Shown: positions 45,873 through 56,213 of the stretch, in pieces | How the letters are laid out: each line of letters begins with the position of its first letter | Numbering within the stretch: position 1 is the stretch's first letter | Assembly (NCBI GenBank): GCA_029433415.1 | Contig: JAQTIA010000002.1 | Coordinates: 199,501 to 263,500 of the forward strand | Length of the DNA: 64,000 nt | Direction: 5' to 3' | From: Acetobacteraceae bacterium ESL0709 | Lineage (GTDB): Bacteria > Pseudomonadota > Alphaproteobacteria > Acetobacterales > Acetobacteraceae | Made by a program: the position numbers and the translations under genes | Notes under the pieces: generated by a model | The model's input: only the letters and a program-made list of their open reading frames with translations | What the model was told of the DNA's origin: nothing | Databases searched by the model: none

Positions 45873-48524
45873 ATGGCGCAGTACTCTGATTTATGGGAAA
45901 TGCTCTCTCTCAAGGGGGTTCCCTACCGTTATCTCAGCCTTGGAAAATTGTCCCGCAGGATCGGGTCTCTGGAGCGTCTTCCCTTTTCATTGAAGGTCCT
46001 GCTGGAAACCGTAGTCCGGCAAGGGCACGAGGATAGCGCTGGAGCCTTTATTGAATGGCTTGAAACGGGCCATTCAGAAAAGGAAGTTTCTTTCAGGCCG
46101 GCACGCGTACTGATGCAGGATTTTACCGGTGTACCGGCTATTGTTGATCTGGCTGCCATGCGTGAGGGCGTTCGTGATCTGGGGGGTGATCCAGAAGCCG
46201 TAAACCCCCAGATACAGGTTGATCTGGTTATCGATCACTCTGTGCAGGTTGACGAAGCTGGCCAACCTGATGCGCTCGAACATAATATGGTACTGGAATT
46301 TGAGCGTAACCGCGAACGTTACCAGTTTTTACGCTGGGGACAGAAAGCTTTCAGGAAATTCCGGGTTGTGCCTCCGGGGGCGGGGATTTGCCACCAGGTT
46401 AATATCGAATATTTGGCTCCGGTCGTGTGTCAAGAAGAGACGAAAGAAGGGACGATTCTGTTTCCTGATAGTGTCTATGGCACAGACTCTCATACGACGA
46501 TGGTCAACGCGCTAGGGGTGTTGGGCTGGGGTGTTGGTGGGATTGAAGCAGAAGCTGCGATGCTGGGACAAGCAGGCTCCCTGCTTATTCCTGATGTGAT
46601 CGGTATGAGGCTGGAAGGCCAATTACCCGAAGGCGCAACGGCGACTGATCTGGTTCTCACGATTACCAAAATATTGCGCGCCAAAGGTGTCGTAGGGCGG
46701 TTTGTCGAATTTTATGGTCCTGCCCTTGAGCATCTACCCTTGGCGGACAGGGCCAGCATTGCCAATATGGCCCCTGAGTATGGTGCAACAGTCGGTTTTT
46801 TCCCGGTTGACGTTCAGACACTGGATTATTTGCGTCAGACAGGACGTTCTGATGAGCATATTGCACTTGTCGAGGCTTATTGCAGGGAGCAGGGTCTTTT
46901 CAGGGATTCTGAAAGCCCTGAGCCACGCTTTACTGATACAGTAGCGCTTGACCTGGCTACCGTTGAACCCTCTCTGGCGGGGCCAAAACGTCCGCAGGAT
47001 CGTCTCTCTCTCAGGGATGTGCCAGAGTCTTTCCGTAATCTTCTGGAGGCTTCGGTCAAGGAAGGAGAGCGGAAGAAGGACGTTCCTTCAAAGAAAGGCG
47101 ATTTTTCTCTTTCCAATGGGGCCGTTGTGATAGCGGCCATTACGTCCTGTACCAGTACGTCAAATCCTGAATTGCTGATTACAGCAGGGCTGGTGGCGAA
47201 AAAAGCTCATGAGTTGGGGCTGAAAACAAAACCATGGGTTAAAACGTCTCTGGCACCCGGCTCAAGGGTCGTAACAGAGTACCTTACCAAGGCGGGTTTG
47301 CAATCAGCACTTGATGCTCTGGGTTTCCAGACGGTGGGTTACGGATGTACGACTTGTATTGGCAATTCTGGCCCTCTTTCTCCTGAAATTACGGCCATGA
47401 TCGAAGAGAATAATCTTCTGGTCAGTGCAGTCCTGTCAGGAAACCGCAATTTTGAAGGGCGTATTTCCCCTCATGTGCGGGCCAATTATCTGGCGTCACC
47501 TCCTCTGGTGGTAGCTTATGCCCTTCTGGGCAGGGTTGATGAAGAGATTGCTACAGCTGTTCTCGGTCACAGACCTGACGGCACATCTGTAAAATTGTCT
47601 GATCTCTGGCCTAAGCGCCATGAGGTTGCAGAGGTCATGGCCAATGCGCTTAACCCTGATGAATTCAGACAGAGTTATGGTGAGGTAACAGAGGGTTCGC
47701 CAGAATGGCAGGCCCTCGGTCAAGCAGGCCAGTCTGCCCTTTATCGGTGGGATGAAGCGTCCAGCTATATTCAGAAGCCGCCTTATTTTGAGGGTATCTC
47801 AGCAGATATTCCGTCTGTCGAGCCTGTCAGGGAAGCGCGTATTCTGGCTCTTCTGGGTGATAATGTGACGACAGACCATATTTCTCCCGCCGGGTCCATT
47901 GCACCAGATTCGCCGGCCGGGTTGTATCTGAAAGCACGAGGCGTGCCGGAAAAAGACTTTAATTCCTACGGTTCGCGGCGTGGTAATGATCGTGTCATGG
48001 TACGTGGCACATTTGCCAATATCAGATTGCGTAATGAAATGATTCCGGGCAAGGAAGGAGGCTATACGCGGCTTTATCCCGGCGGGAAAGAAACTACGAT
48101 TTTTGATGCCGCCGAAGCGTATAAAGACCGCCATGTTCCCTTGATTGTCATTGGCGGTAAGGAATATGGCATGGGCTCTTCACGTGACTGGGCGGCCAAG
48201 GGAACGAAGCTTCTGGGCGTGAAAGCGGTTATTGCGGAGAGCTTTGAAAGGATTCATCGCTCCAATCTTGTGGGAATGGGCGTTCTGCCTCTGACCTTCC
48301 CTGAGGGTGTGACGCGCAAGACACTAGGTCTGACGGGGGAAGAGATATTGGGTCTCGAAGGGCTGGAGACGCTTTCGCCACGCGCTGAGGTGACGCTTTC
48401 CATTACGTCTCCTGAAGGTGGCGTAAAGAGAGTTCCGCTGCTTTGCCGAATTGATACATCAGACGAGCTGATGGCTTATCGGCAGGGAGGAATCTTACCA
48501 CTGGTCGCTCGCGATCTTGCCTGA
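45873..48524 (+). CDS. acnA: Aconitate hydratase A
   Basis: Aconitase interconverts citrate and isocitrate. From ATG 45873 (GGAAG upstream) the protein has 883 residues, normal for AcnA. The [4Fe-4S] cluster cysteines are Cys426 (ITSCTSTSNPE) and Cys492/Cys495 (GYGCTTCIGNSGPL). The C-terminal swivelling domain has NSYGSRRGNDRVM and GGKEYGMGSSRDWAAKG. The gene follows the isocitrate dehydrogenase gene by 1 bp, so both should be made together. A hairpin terminator follows. Confidence 0.96.
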   Translation: MAQYSDLWEMLSLKGVPYRYLSLGKLSRRIGSLERLPFSLKVLLETVVRQGHEDSAGAFIEWLETGHSEKEVSFRPARVLMQDFTGVPAIVDLAAMREGVRDLGGDPEAVNPQIQVDLVIDHSVQVDEAGQPDALEHNMVLEFERNRERYQFLRWGQKAFRKFRVVPPGAGICHQVNIEYLAPVVCQEETKEGTILFPDSVYGTDSHTTMVNALGVLGWGVGGIEAEAAMLGQAGSLLIPDVIGMRLEGQLPEGATATDLVLTITKILRAKGVVGRFVEFYGPALEHLPLADRASIANMAPEYGATVGFFPVDVQTLDYLRQTGRSDEHIALVEAYCREQGLFRDSESPEPRFTDTVALDLATVEPSLAGPKRPQDRLSLRDVPESFRNLLEASVKEGERKKDVPSKKGDFSLSNGAVVIAAITSCTSTSNPELLITAGLVAKKAHELGLKTKPWVKTSLAPGSRVVTEYLTKAGLQSALDALGFQTVGYGCTTCIGNSGPLSPEITAMIEENNLLVSAVLSGNRNFEGRISPHVRANYLASPPLVVAYALLGRVDEEIATAVLGHRPDGTSVKLSDLWPKRHEVAEVMANALNPDEFRQSYGEVTEGSPEWQALGQAGQSALYRWDEASSYIQKPPYFEGISADIPSVEPVREARILALLGDNVTTDHISPAGSIAPDSPAGLYLKARGVPEKDFNSYGSRRGNDRVMVRGTFANIRLRNEMIPGKEGGYTRLYPGGKETTIFDAAEAYKDRHVPLIVIGGKEYGMGSSRDWAAKGTKLLGVKAVIAESFERIHRSNLVGMGVLPLTFPEGVTRKTLGLTGEEILGLEGLETLSPRAEVTLSITSPEGGVKRVPLLCRIDTSDELMAYRQGGILPLVARDLA

Positions 48525-48531
48525 GGCATAA

Positions 48532-48565
48532 TGTGAAGAAGGAGGACTAGCCCTCCTTCTTCACA
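48532..48565 (+). terminator. Hairpin after acnA
   Basis: A perfect 14-bp stem, TGTGAAGAAGGAGG with its complement, encloses a 6-base loop, 7 bp after the acnA stop. No T-tract follows. Confidence 0.75.
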
Positions 48566-48615
48566 GAGATTCATAGCGTAACGACTTTTTTGTCGATTAA
48601 GGGTAAAAGGATTTT

Positions 48616-49077
48616 ATGCTTTTTACCCTATCATCTCCTGAACAGACGGCTGCTTTCGCGGCTGGTCTGTCGGCCTGTGTCAGGCAGGGTGACTGTCTGG
48701 CGCTTACGGGGCCTTTGGGCGCTGGCAAAAGTACCTTTGCTCGTGCTTTTCTGCGTGCCTTGTCACATGACCCTGATCTTGAGGTTCCCAGTCCTAGTTT
48801 TTCGCTTGTGCAGCCTTATGAAACGTCTGTGGGCATGGTATTCCACTATGATCTCTGGCGTCTGTCTGGTCCTGACGAGCTTTATGAGCTGGATTGGGAT
48901 GAAGCCTGCGAGGCGATTATGATCGTCGAATGGCCCGAGCGTGCTGAAAATCTTTTACCTGCGCAGGCGCTGCATCTTTTTTTCAGTCATGGGCAGGATG
49001 AGGAAGAACGCCATATTCAACTGGAAGGCTGGCCAGAAGAACGCCTTCATGCCTTGAAAGACTGTCTGGTGTTATGA
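48616..49077 (+). CDS. tsaE: tRNA t6A modification ATPase TsaE
   Basis: TsaE is the ATPase that resets the TsaB-TsaD complex during t6A synthesis at A37. At 153 residues it has Walker A GPLGAGKST (32-40), SPSFSLVQPYE and the conserved HYDLWRL, then EWPERAENLLP near 109-119. AAAAGGA precedes ATG. It opens an operon with addB, whose ATG overlaps its stop by 4 nt. This tsaE-addB-addA linkage occurs in other alphaproteobacteria with other genes between. Confidence 0.93.
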   Translation: MLFTLSSPEQTAAFAAGLSACVRQGDCLALTGPLGAGKSTFARAFLRALSHDPDLEVPSPSFSLVQPYETSVGMVFHYDLWRLSGPDELYELDWDEACEAIMIVEWPERAENLLPAQALHLFFSHGQDEEERHIQLEGWPEERLHALKDCLVL

Positions 49078-52000
49078 CAGTCGCAACCATCCCGGCTTCC
49101 TGTTCTTTTCTGGATAACGTGGCCCGTTTCTGGCTTGAGAAAGAAGGAACGTGCTCCGGAGAGGAGGGAACAGAACTGGGGGAACGCGGCGTTATTCTGG
49201 TGCCAGGTCGCCGGGCTGCAAGAGGGTTGATGGAAGCCTTTTTGCGCGTTCTGGATGGGCGGGCCGCGCTTCTGCCTGACATTATCGCGATTGGCGATGT
49301 AGGCGAGAGTGATCTTTTCCCCTTGGCGCTGGAAGCCGAGACACCTCCTCCCGTAGAGGCCAATCGCCGTTTGGCTGTGCTCGCACAGCTGATTTTGCAT
49401 ATGCCGCTTTTCCGTTCGTCACGTGATTCTATCAGCCTGGAACGTGTCTGGCCTCTTGCGCAGGCTTTGGCAGAATTGATGGATGAGGCGGAGCGTTGCG
49501 GGGTTGATCTGAAAAAAACGCTTCCTCAGGCTGTGGAGGAAGAATTTGCCCATCATTGGGAACAGACGCTTCATTTTTTACAGATTGTCACGGATTTCTG
49601 GCCGGAATGGCTCAAGGAGCAGGGATTAAGTAACCCTGTGTCGCAACACAGGACTCTTCTTGAAGCCCATGGCCGGTGCTGGCAGGAATCGCCGCCTTCT
49701 ATAGTGATTTGGGCTATAGGGTTTTCAGATGGCATGGGAGGTGTGGCAGAATTTCTCAAGATTGTCGCTTCCTTGCCGCTGGGGACGGTCATTCTGCAAG
49801 CGGTGGATTTGGAGCTTGATGAGGCTCTGTGGGACGTTTTGCCTGAATCCCATCCACAATATCCCTTCCGGGATCTTCTGGAACATATGGGAGTTAGGCG
49901 TTCGGAACTGGAACTCTGGGGTGAGAGCCTTCATCCTGTGCGTGAAGCCTTGATTCGTGATGTCATGCTTCCTGAAGCAGGACTTTCACGTTGGGCTGAA
50001 AAGAGAGACTGTTCTGCATTGTCAGATCTGTCCCTTCTGCCGGCTTCCGACGTGCAGCAGGAGGCCGGCGCTATCGCCCTTATTTTACGTGATGTCGCTT
50101 CTCAACCCGGACGTTCAGCCGCGTTGGTTACGCCTGATCGTGATCTGGCTCAGCGTGTGCGATCCTCTTTGCTGCGTTACGGGATTCATGCTGATGACAG
50201 TGCTGGCATATCGCTTGGGCAAACGCCGGTTGCGGTTTTCCTGCGTCTGATTGCTGAAGCGGCATCAAGTGAGTTTGCACCGGTATCTTTGCTGGCTTTG
50301 TTGAAGCACCCTTTTACTTCTCTGGGAATGAAAGCGGGCTCTTGTCGTTCGCTGGCACGTCTCCTGGAGCGTAACGTCTTGCGGGGGCCTGCGCCTGAAG
50401 CAGGCTTCCCCGGTCTTTATGCTGCGCTTGAAGAGCGCGTTCCCGCTGAATCAGACCTCAAGGAAAAACTGAAAGAATTTTTGTGGAGTCTGGAAGGCGT
50501 TTTCAGGCCGTTACTGGATCTGACGGGCTTTCAACCTATGCCTGTCTGGCTGGAAGCTCTTGTAAGCTGCGCTGAATCCCTGGCACTTCAAATGGAAGGC
50601 GAGGAGCAATCTCTTTTACCCCTCTGGGAGGGAGATGACGGGGCCATGTTGTCCCGTCACCTGACCGAGTTAATGACCTGGATGGGTGATTTGCCTCCTG
50701 AGGGTTTGTCAGGACTGGCCGGGTTTCTGACGGTGTCCATGTCTGGTATGGCCTTGCGCGGTCTACAGGGACATCAGGGCGGTGTGGAACTGGCTCACCC
50801 ACGTATTTCTATTCTGGGCGTTCTGGAGGCGCGGCTTCTTTCCTTTGACGTGGTCATTGCGGGTGGTCTTTCTGAAACGAACTGGCCGCCCGCTGTTGAT
50901 CCTGGCCCCTGGCTCAGCCGCCCCATGAGACGGAAGATTGGGCTTTTATCGCCTGAAAAGGTTATTGGGCAGAGTGCTCATGATTTTGTCACGACGATTC
51001 TGGCATCACAGAAGGCTGTTCTTGCCTATGCCCGCCGGGAGGGAGGGCGACCAGCGGTCATGGCGCGCTGGCTTGCACGATTTGAAGCCTATCTGTCAGG
51101 ACAGAGTGTTCTTTGGGGACAAAAGAAGGAACTTGCTGCTCATCCTGCCTTGGGTTGGCAGAGTTGTCAGGATCTCCCGCTTGGGGATGCCCGTCCGGTT
51201 TCTCCTCCGCAGCCTCGTCCTCCTCTTGTCTTGAGGCCCGGGCGTTTTTCCATTACCGAAATTGATATGCTGGTAAAGGATCCCTATGGGCTTTATGCAA
51301 AACGGATCCTGCGTCTGAAAGCGTTAAAGCCTCTTGAAGAAGAGGCAGAACTTCTTGTGTTTGGCAATCTTGTACATCAGGCCATGGAGGATATGGTCAG
51401 GCATTATCCCTGCTCATGGCCGGAAAACGCTGTGGAAGAGCTGACAGGTTATTTCGAAAAGGCCTTGCGTCGCCTGTCCGCTACGGCGTCGTTAAAAGCC
51501 TGGTGGGGACCCCGTCTGAAGAATATTGCTTCATGGGTGTGCGAACAGGAAATGCTTTTGAGGCGGGAGCCTGAAAGGTTCCGTTCTTTTACGGAAATTG
51601 AAGCAGAGTGGGAAGGAAAACTGTCTTCAGGCAGGCATTTCCACCTGAACGGGCGTGCTGACCGGATTGATCTGATTGATTCTGGCAATAAACAGGGGGC
51701 TCAGGCCCGTATCTTTGATTATAAAACCGGTACATTGCCCGATAGAAGTGACGTTCTTCAGGAGTGGAGTGCACAGCTCGTGCTGGAGGCTGCCTTGCTG
51801 GCGCAGGGGGCGTTCAAGGGGCTACCTGCTGCACAGACGCAGGCGCTGATTTACTGGAAGCTCAGCGGAGGGGCAAAGTCAGGCGAAGTCCTGCAATTTC
51901 CATCTTCAGGGAAAAAGGTCGAATCGCTGGACTTCATAAATGATGTGCTGGAACATGTCAGAGAACTGATTGAGGGCTACGACCAGCTGGAACAGCCTTA

Positions 52001-52097
52001 TCTTTCGAGGCCAAGAGTTGGTCATGTGCTTCGTTATTCAGATTATGAACAGCTCGCCCGTGTTGATGAGTGGTTCTATAATAATGGGGGTGAATGA
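49074..52097 (+). CDS. addB: Double-strand break repair protein AddB (alphaproteobacterial)
   Basis: AddB partners AddA in end resection for recombinational repair. The 1007-residue protein has an inactivated helicase-like N-terminal half (ILVPGRRAARGLMEAFL; RISILGVLEARLLSFDVVIAGGLSETNWPP in two stretches). A C-terminal RecB-type nuclease domain follows (FGNLVHQAMED; GRADRIDLIDSGN; ARIFDYKTGT). The Asp and Lys of DYKTGT are kept, so nuclease activity is expected. It overlaps tsaE by 4 nt and is followed by addA after 9 bp. Confidence 0.93.
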   Translation: MTVATIPASCSFLDNVARFWLEKEGTCSGEEGTELGERGVILVPGRRAARGLMEAFLRVLDGRAALLPDIIAIGDVGESDLFPLALEAETPPPVEANRRLAVLAQLILHMPLFRSSRDSISLERVWPLAQALAELMDEAERCGVDLKKTLPQAVEEEFAHHWEQTLHFLQIVTDFWPEWLKEQGLSNPVSQHRTLLEAHGRCWQESPPSIVIWAIGFSDGMGGVAEFLKIVASLPLGTVILQAVDLELDEALWDVLPESHPQYPFRDLLEHMGVRRSELELWGESLHPVREALIRDVMLPEAGLSRWAEKRDCSALSDLSLLPASDVQQEAGAIALILRDVASQPGRSAALVTPDRDLAQRVRSSLLRYGIHADDSAGISLGQTPVAVFLRLIAEAASSEFAPVSLLALLKHPFTSLGMKAGSCRSLARLLERNVLRGPAPEAGFPGLYAALEERVPAESDLKEKLKEFLWSLEGVFRPLLDLTGFQPMPVWLEALVSCAESLALQMEGEEQSLLPLWEGDDGAMLSRHLTELMTWMGDLPPEGLSGLAGFLTVSMSGMALRGLQGHQGGVELAHPRISILGVLEARLLSFDVVIAGGLSETNWPPAVDPGPWLSRPMRRKIGLLSPEKVIGQSAHDFVTTILASQKAVLAYARREGGRPAVMARWLARFEAYLSGQSVLWGQKKELAAHPALGWQSCQDLPLGDARPVSPPQPRPPLVLRPGRFSITEIDMLVKDPYGLYAKRILRLKALKPLEEEAELLVFGNLVHQAMEDMVRHYPCSWPENAVEELTGYFEKALRRLSATASLKAWWGPRLKNIASWVCEQEMLLRREPERFRSFTEIEAEWEGKLSSGRHFHLNGRADRIDLIDSGNKQGAQARIFDYKTGTLPDRSDVLQEWSAQLVLEAALLAQGAFKGLPAAQTQALIYWKLSGGAKSGEVLQFPSSGKKVESLDFINDVLEHVRELIEGYDQLEQPYLSRPRVGHVLRYSDYEQLARVDEWFYNNGGE

Positions 52098-52106
52098 CGC
52101 TCTCTC

Positions 52107-55100
52107 ATGACATTATTTTCTTATACAAAGAGTGAGGCCATAGAGAGGGCGGATCAAGCCCAGCGTCAGGCTTCCGATCCTCTGGCCTCTGTTTTTGTTT
52201 CAGCCTCGGCAGGTTCAGGCAAGACGAAATTGCTGATTGACCGTCTGCTTCGTCTGATGCTGCCCTTGTCTCTGCAGCGTGATGGAAAAAGTTGTGTTGT
52301 TCCCGGTGTGCATCCCGGACGGATTTTATGCCTGACCTATACCAAGGCGGCCGCGGCTGAAATGGCAGGGCGCTTGCAGGCGCGGCTGGGGCAATGGGTA
52401 TCCTTGCCAGATAAGGAGCTGGGACAACAGCTTGAGGCGCTGGGGGTTCCCAATACGCCGGAAACGCGTAAGGAAGCGCGCGGCCTGTTTATCAAGGTGC
52501 TGGATCTTCCTGGCGGGCTGAGAATTGAGACGATTCATGCTTTTTGTCAGTCGCTATTGAGGCGTTTTCCGCTTGAAGCGGCTCTTGATCCACATTTTTC
52601 GCTCATTGAGGAAACGGATGGCAGGCTGATGCTGCGTCACTCTTTTGAGAGTGAAGTGGCGGCGTCTCCCGATAAGGCAGTGGTACTGGCTGAGCAGGTT
52701 TCCCTTGATCATATGGCCAAATTATTGGGTGATTTACTGACGAAGCCTGATGTTTTGTCGATCCTGTCCAGGGAATTTGATGTAAAGCCGGGCCTTTGTG
52801 AGGAAGTGTACAAAGCCCTTCTGGCAATAGAGGGAAAAAGTCTTGAATGGCTGAAAGAGGAAGACCGGTCTTCTCCATTGGAAGCGGAATTACGGCAACA
52901 GCTCGCACAGGCTTATCCGGCCTTGAAGATAAAAGGCCTTGAAGTGGCCAATCCTCTCCTGGAATGGCTGCGAACCCCTGAAAATGAGAGAGTCCCATTT
53001 TGTCTGGAATCCGTATTTCTAACGAAAAAAAATGAGTCCAGAAAAATGACCGCTGTGGTCTGTAAGGAGGCACAGCCTCTGGCCCCGGACCTTATTTCCT
53101 TACTGGAGCGAGAGGGGGAACGACGTTACCAGCTCTTCCAGCTCAGAAAGGCATTTGATCTGGTGAGGTTTAACCAGGCTTTTCTGACACTGGGCCTGTC
53201 TGTTTTCAGGCGATTCCAGTCTGCCAAGAGTCAGCGTGGCAGCGTGGATTATAATGATCTGATTACCTGTACGCGCATGCTTTTGCGGGATCCGGGTGCG
53301 GCATGGGTGCTTTATAAGCTGGATGGCGGAATAGACCATCTTCTTCTTGATGAGGTGCAGGATACATCAGGTCTTCAATGGGAAATTGCCGGTGCCCTGA
53401 CCGAGGATTTCTTTGCGGAAGAGAACGGGCAAAGTGAAACCGGACGGCCGCGTACAATTTTTGCAGTAGGGGATTTCAAACAGTCCATCTACAGTTTTCA
53501 AGGCGCTGAGCCAGAGCAGTTTCATGGCTGGAGAAAAGAATTTGCCCGTCGGGTGCAACAGGCGGGACTTCTCTGGCGTGAGCCTGAACTGAACGTTTCT
53601 TTTCGTTCTGTTCCGCCGGTTTTGTCCTTTGTTGACCATGTTTTTGCCAGTGAAGAAGCTTCCAGAGGGTTGGTTGAGGAAGGAAAGGACAGGCCAGAAC
53701 CTCATATTTCGGCCAGGCCTGGGCAGGGAGGACGGGTTGAATTATGGCCTCTCGTTCCGGCGGAGGGTAATAGTAATTCTGAAGAGTCTCCCTGGCAGGT
53801 GCCTCGCTATAATCAGAAACATCAAAGTGCCATGCAGCGTTTGGCAGAATCTCTGGCCCAATGGATTAGCGGACAGATCGGCAGACCTCTACAACCAGGA
53901 CAAAGGCCTCTCAAGGCTGGCGATATCCTGATTCTGGTTCCCAAACGTTCGGATTTTATGCCTGCCCTGATTCGTGCCTTGAAAACACGTTCAGTGCCGG
54001 TGGCGAGTTTTCTGAGAGCCAGGGTTACGGAACAGTTGGCTGTGCGTGATCTTCTTACCCTTTGTGCAACATTGCTTCTGCCACAGGACGATCTCAGTCT
54101 TGCGTGCGTGCTGACCTCGCCATTTGGAAATATGAGCGATCAGTCATTGATGGAATTGGCGATTGATAATGGGGTACAGCCTCTTCTGGGCAGTAAAGGG
54201 CGTCCTTTATGGGATGTCTTGCGTGATCGTCACTGTGAGAGGCCAGAATGGCGCGCTGTCTGGGAACGTCTGTCCGCTCTTTATCGGCGTGTTGATTTCG
54301 ATTCTCCTTATGTGCTGTTGATGCAGGCTCTTGGTCCCTTGGGAGGGCGGCCACGCATTCTGGCTCGTTTGGGACCAGAGGCCTCTGATGCGATTGATGA
54401 ACTCCTGACTATGGCTCTTAACTATGAGAAAGAGCATGTGCCGTCTCTGCAAGGTTTTCTTCATTGGGTGGAGGAAAGTGCCCTTGATACGAGACGGGAA
54501 GCAGAAACGGCTTCTGATGAAGTGCGGATCATGACTGTACATGGAGCGAAAGGCCTGCAATCCCGCCTTGTGATTTTGCCAGATACGACGGCTTTGCCGG
54601 GGGAGGAGGACAATCTTCTGTGGGTAGAACAATATCAGTCTTTTCTTCCCTTGTGGGTTCCGCGTTCTGATTGCGCACCTGATTCTGTAAAGTCGTTGAG
54701 AGCGAAGGCGCGTGAGCGGTCGCAGGCCGAAAATCACCGTCTTCTTTATGTCGCTTTGACCCGTGCCAGTGACTGGCTGGTTATTTGTGGATGGGAGAGA
54801 AAAAAGGAGCAGAAAGATTATTCCAACTGGTACCAGCTGTGCGTGCACGCGTTTGAGCATCTTGAAGGAAGCGTGACGGAAGAGTTTGATTTAGGGTGGG
54901 GAGGACAGAAACGGATTTTTCAAGAATTGCCAGAAAGAAGCGAAGAGATTCAGGGAAAGACTGAAAAATCGATTTCAGTGTCCTTGCCAGACTGGATGGG
55001 AACGGCGCCGGAGTGGCAGGCAGAGCCAGCTCCGTTGGAAAGTGCCTTGGCACGTCCCCTGACTCCCAGTCGACCGGAAGGAATAGAATTTGGCCCAGCT

Positions 55101-55700
55101 CCCGCGGCCCGTTCGCCTCTTGATATTATACGCCAGAGAGATGCCCGGCCTGAAACCGGAAAAGGGAGGGTGAAGGCCCTTCAACGCGGGCAATTGGTGC
55201 ATCGTCTGTTGCAGCGTTTGCCAGAAGTCCCCTCCGGGGCACGTTACGAGCTTGCCCGGTCGTGGCTGTCCCGTCCCGCATGGCAATTGGACGCGACAGA
55301 GATCAATGCTTTGCTGAAATCCATTTTTGCCTTGCTGGACGATCACGCTCTGGCACCCCTTTTTGGGGAACAGAGTCGTGCTGAGCAGTCTGTTTCGGGC
55401 ACATTGCGTCTTTCAGATGCTGGAGGCGCTTTGGGTGACGGTCGGGTTGTATTGGGGAAAATAGACCGTTTCTGTCTGGGGAAAGACGATTTATGGCTTT
55501 GTGATTACAAGACAGGTCGTTTTCCGCCCCGTTATGTTGAGGATACCCCCCTCCCTTATCTGCGGCAGATGGCGGCCTATAAGGCGGTGATGGCGCAACT
55601 CTATCCGCATCATCGTATCCGATGTTTTCTGTTATGGACGGAAGGGCCACAGATTGACGAGCTGCCGGAAACATTATTGGAAAGACATCTCTGGGGCTAA
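52107..55700 (+). CDS. addA: Helicase-nuclease subunit AddA
   Basis: AddA is the UvrD-type helicase plus RecB nuclease of the AddAB complex. The 1197-residue protein has Walker A SASAGSGKTK (32-41), CLTYTKAAAAEMAGRL, helicase motif II LLLDEVQDTS, motif III FAVGDFKQSIYSFQGA, and MTVHGAKGLQSRLVILPDT. A C-terminal nuclease domain follows with RGQLVHRLLQRLP and LCDYKTGRFP. The stretch MTLFSYTKSEAIERADQAQRQ is the typical alphaproteobacterial start. The order tsaE-addB-addA has 4-nt and 9-bp junctions. Confidence 0.94.
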   Translation: MTLFSYTKSEAIERADQAQRQASDPLASVFVSASAGSGKTKLLIDRLLRLMLPLSLQRDGKSCVVPGVHPGRILCLTYTKAAAAEMAGRLQARLGQWVSLPDKELGQQLEALGVPNTPETRKEARGLFIKVLDLPGGLRIETIHAFCQSLLRRFPLEAALDPHFSLIEETDGRLMLRHSFESEVAASPDKAVVLAEQVSLDHMAKLLGDLLTKPDVLSILSREFDVKPGLCEEVYKALLAIEGKSLEWLKEEDRSSPLEAELRQQLAQAYPALKIKGLEVANPLLEWLRTPENERVPFCLESVFLTKKNESRKMTAVVCKEAQPLAPDLISLLEREGERRYQLFQLRKAFDLVRFNQAFLTLGLSVFRRFQSAKSQRGSVDYNDLITCTRMLLRDPGAAWVLYKLDGGIDHLLLDEVQDTSGLQWEIAGALTEDFFAEENGQSETGRPRTIFAVGDFKQSIYSFQGAEPEQFHGWRKEFARRVQQAGLLWREPELNVSFRSVPPVLSFVDHVFASEEASRGLVEEGKDRPEPHISARPGQGGRVELWPLVPAEGNSNSEESPWQVPRYNQKHQSAMQRLAESLAQWISGQIGRPLQPGQRPLKAGDILILVPKRSDFMPALIRALKTRSVPVASFLRARVTEQLAVRDLLTLCATLLLPQDDLSLACVLTSPFGNMSDQSLMELAIDNGVQPLLGSKGRPLWDVLRDRHCERPEWRAVWERLSALYRRVDFDSPYVLLMQALGPLGGRPRILARLGPEASDAIDELLTMALNYEKEHVPSLQGFLHWVEESALDTRREAETASDEVRIMTVHGAKGLQSRLVILPDTTALPGEEDNLLWVEQYQSFLPLWVPRSDCAPDSVKSLRAKARERSQAENHRLLYVALTRASDWLVICGWERKKEQKDYSNWYQLCVHAFEHLEGSVTEEFDLGWGGQKRIFQELPERSEEIQGKTEKSISVSLPDWMGTAPEWQAEPAPLESALARPLTPSRPEGIEFGPAPAARSPLDIIRQRDARPETGKGRVKALQRGQLVHRLLQRLPEVPSGARYELARSWLSRPAWQLDATEINALLKSIFALLDDHALAPLFGEQSRAEQSVSGTLRLSDAGGALGDGRVVLGKIDRFCLGKDDLWLCDYKTGRFPPRYVEDTPLPYLRQMAAYKAVMAQLYPHHRIRCFLLWTEGPQIDELPETLLERHLWG

Positions 55701-55823
55701 AAAGGCACAGGGATATATCATTATGGTAAATGCGGGGCAGAGTGTGCTCTTGTGCTTTTTTGTTAAATCACAATATCAGGAAGGAGCCCGTCATAGAGGC
55801 GGCGTAATTGAAAGGGTTTACCT

Positions 55824-56150
55824 ATGGGTGCGACAATTGCAGTGACAGATCAGAGTTTTGACGCAGAGGTTCTCAAGGCTTCTGGTCCTGTGCTGGTGGA
55901 TTTCTGGGCTGAATGGTGCGGTCCCTGCAAAATGATTGGTCCGGCTCTCGAAGACATAGCCACTGAGTATCAGGGGCGCTTGAAAGTCTCCAAGGTGGAT
56001 ATTGATACCAATCCCGAAATTCCTACCACTTATGGAATCAGAAGCATCCCGACGCTGATGATTTTCAAAGGTGGGAAGCTGGTTGCCCAGCAGACGGGGG
56101 CCTTGCCAAAAAGTCAGCTCAAGGTATGGATTGACCAGCATCTCGGCTAA
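55824..56150 (+). CDS. trxA: Thioredoxin
   Basis: This small disulfide reductase has 108 residues and the active site [10 protein letters not shown] (Cys32, Cys35). It also carries the cis-Pro region [14 protein letters not shown]. It is a normal-length TrxA without signal peptide, so cytoplasmic. It lies 123 bp after addA and so may have its own promoter. Confidence 0.97.
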   Translation: MGATIAVTDQSFDAEVLKASGPVLVDFWAEWCGPCKMIGPALEDIATEYQGRLKVSKVDIDTNPEIPTTYGIRSIPTLMIFKGGKLVAQQTGALPKSQLKVWIDQHLG

Positions 56151-56213
56151 GCTGTCATTTCTGTCAGATTGTGGCCCATGGCGTGTTTGGGGAGGATTGT
56201 GTAGGATAGCCTT

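Noticed and set aside
54207-54860. 217-codon frame antisense to addA
   Set aside because: Shadow of the AddA coding frame; no family-like motif.
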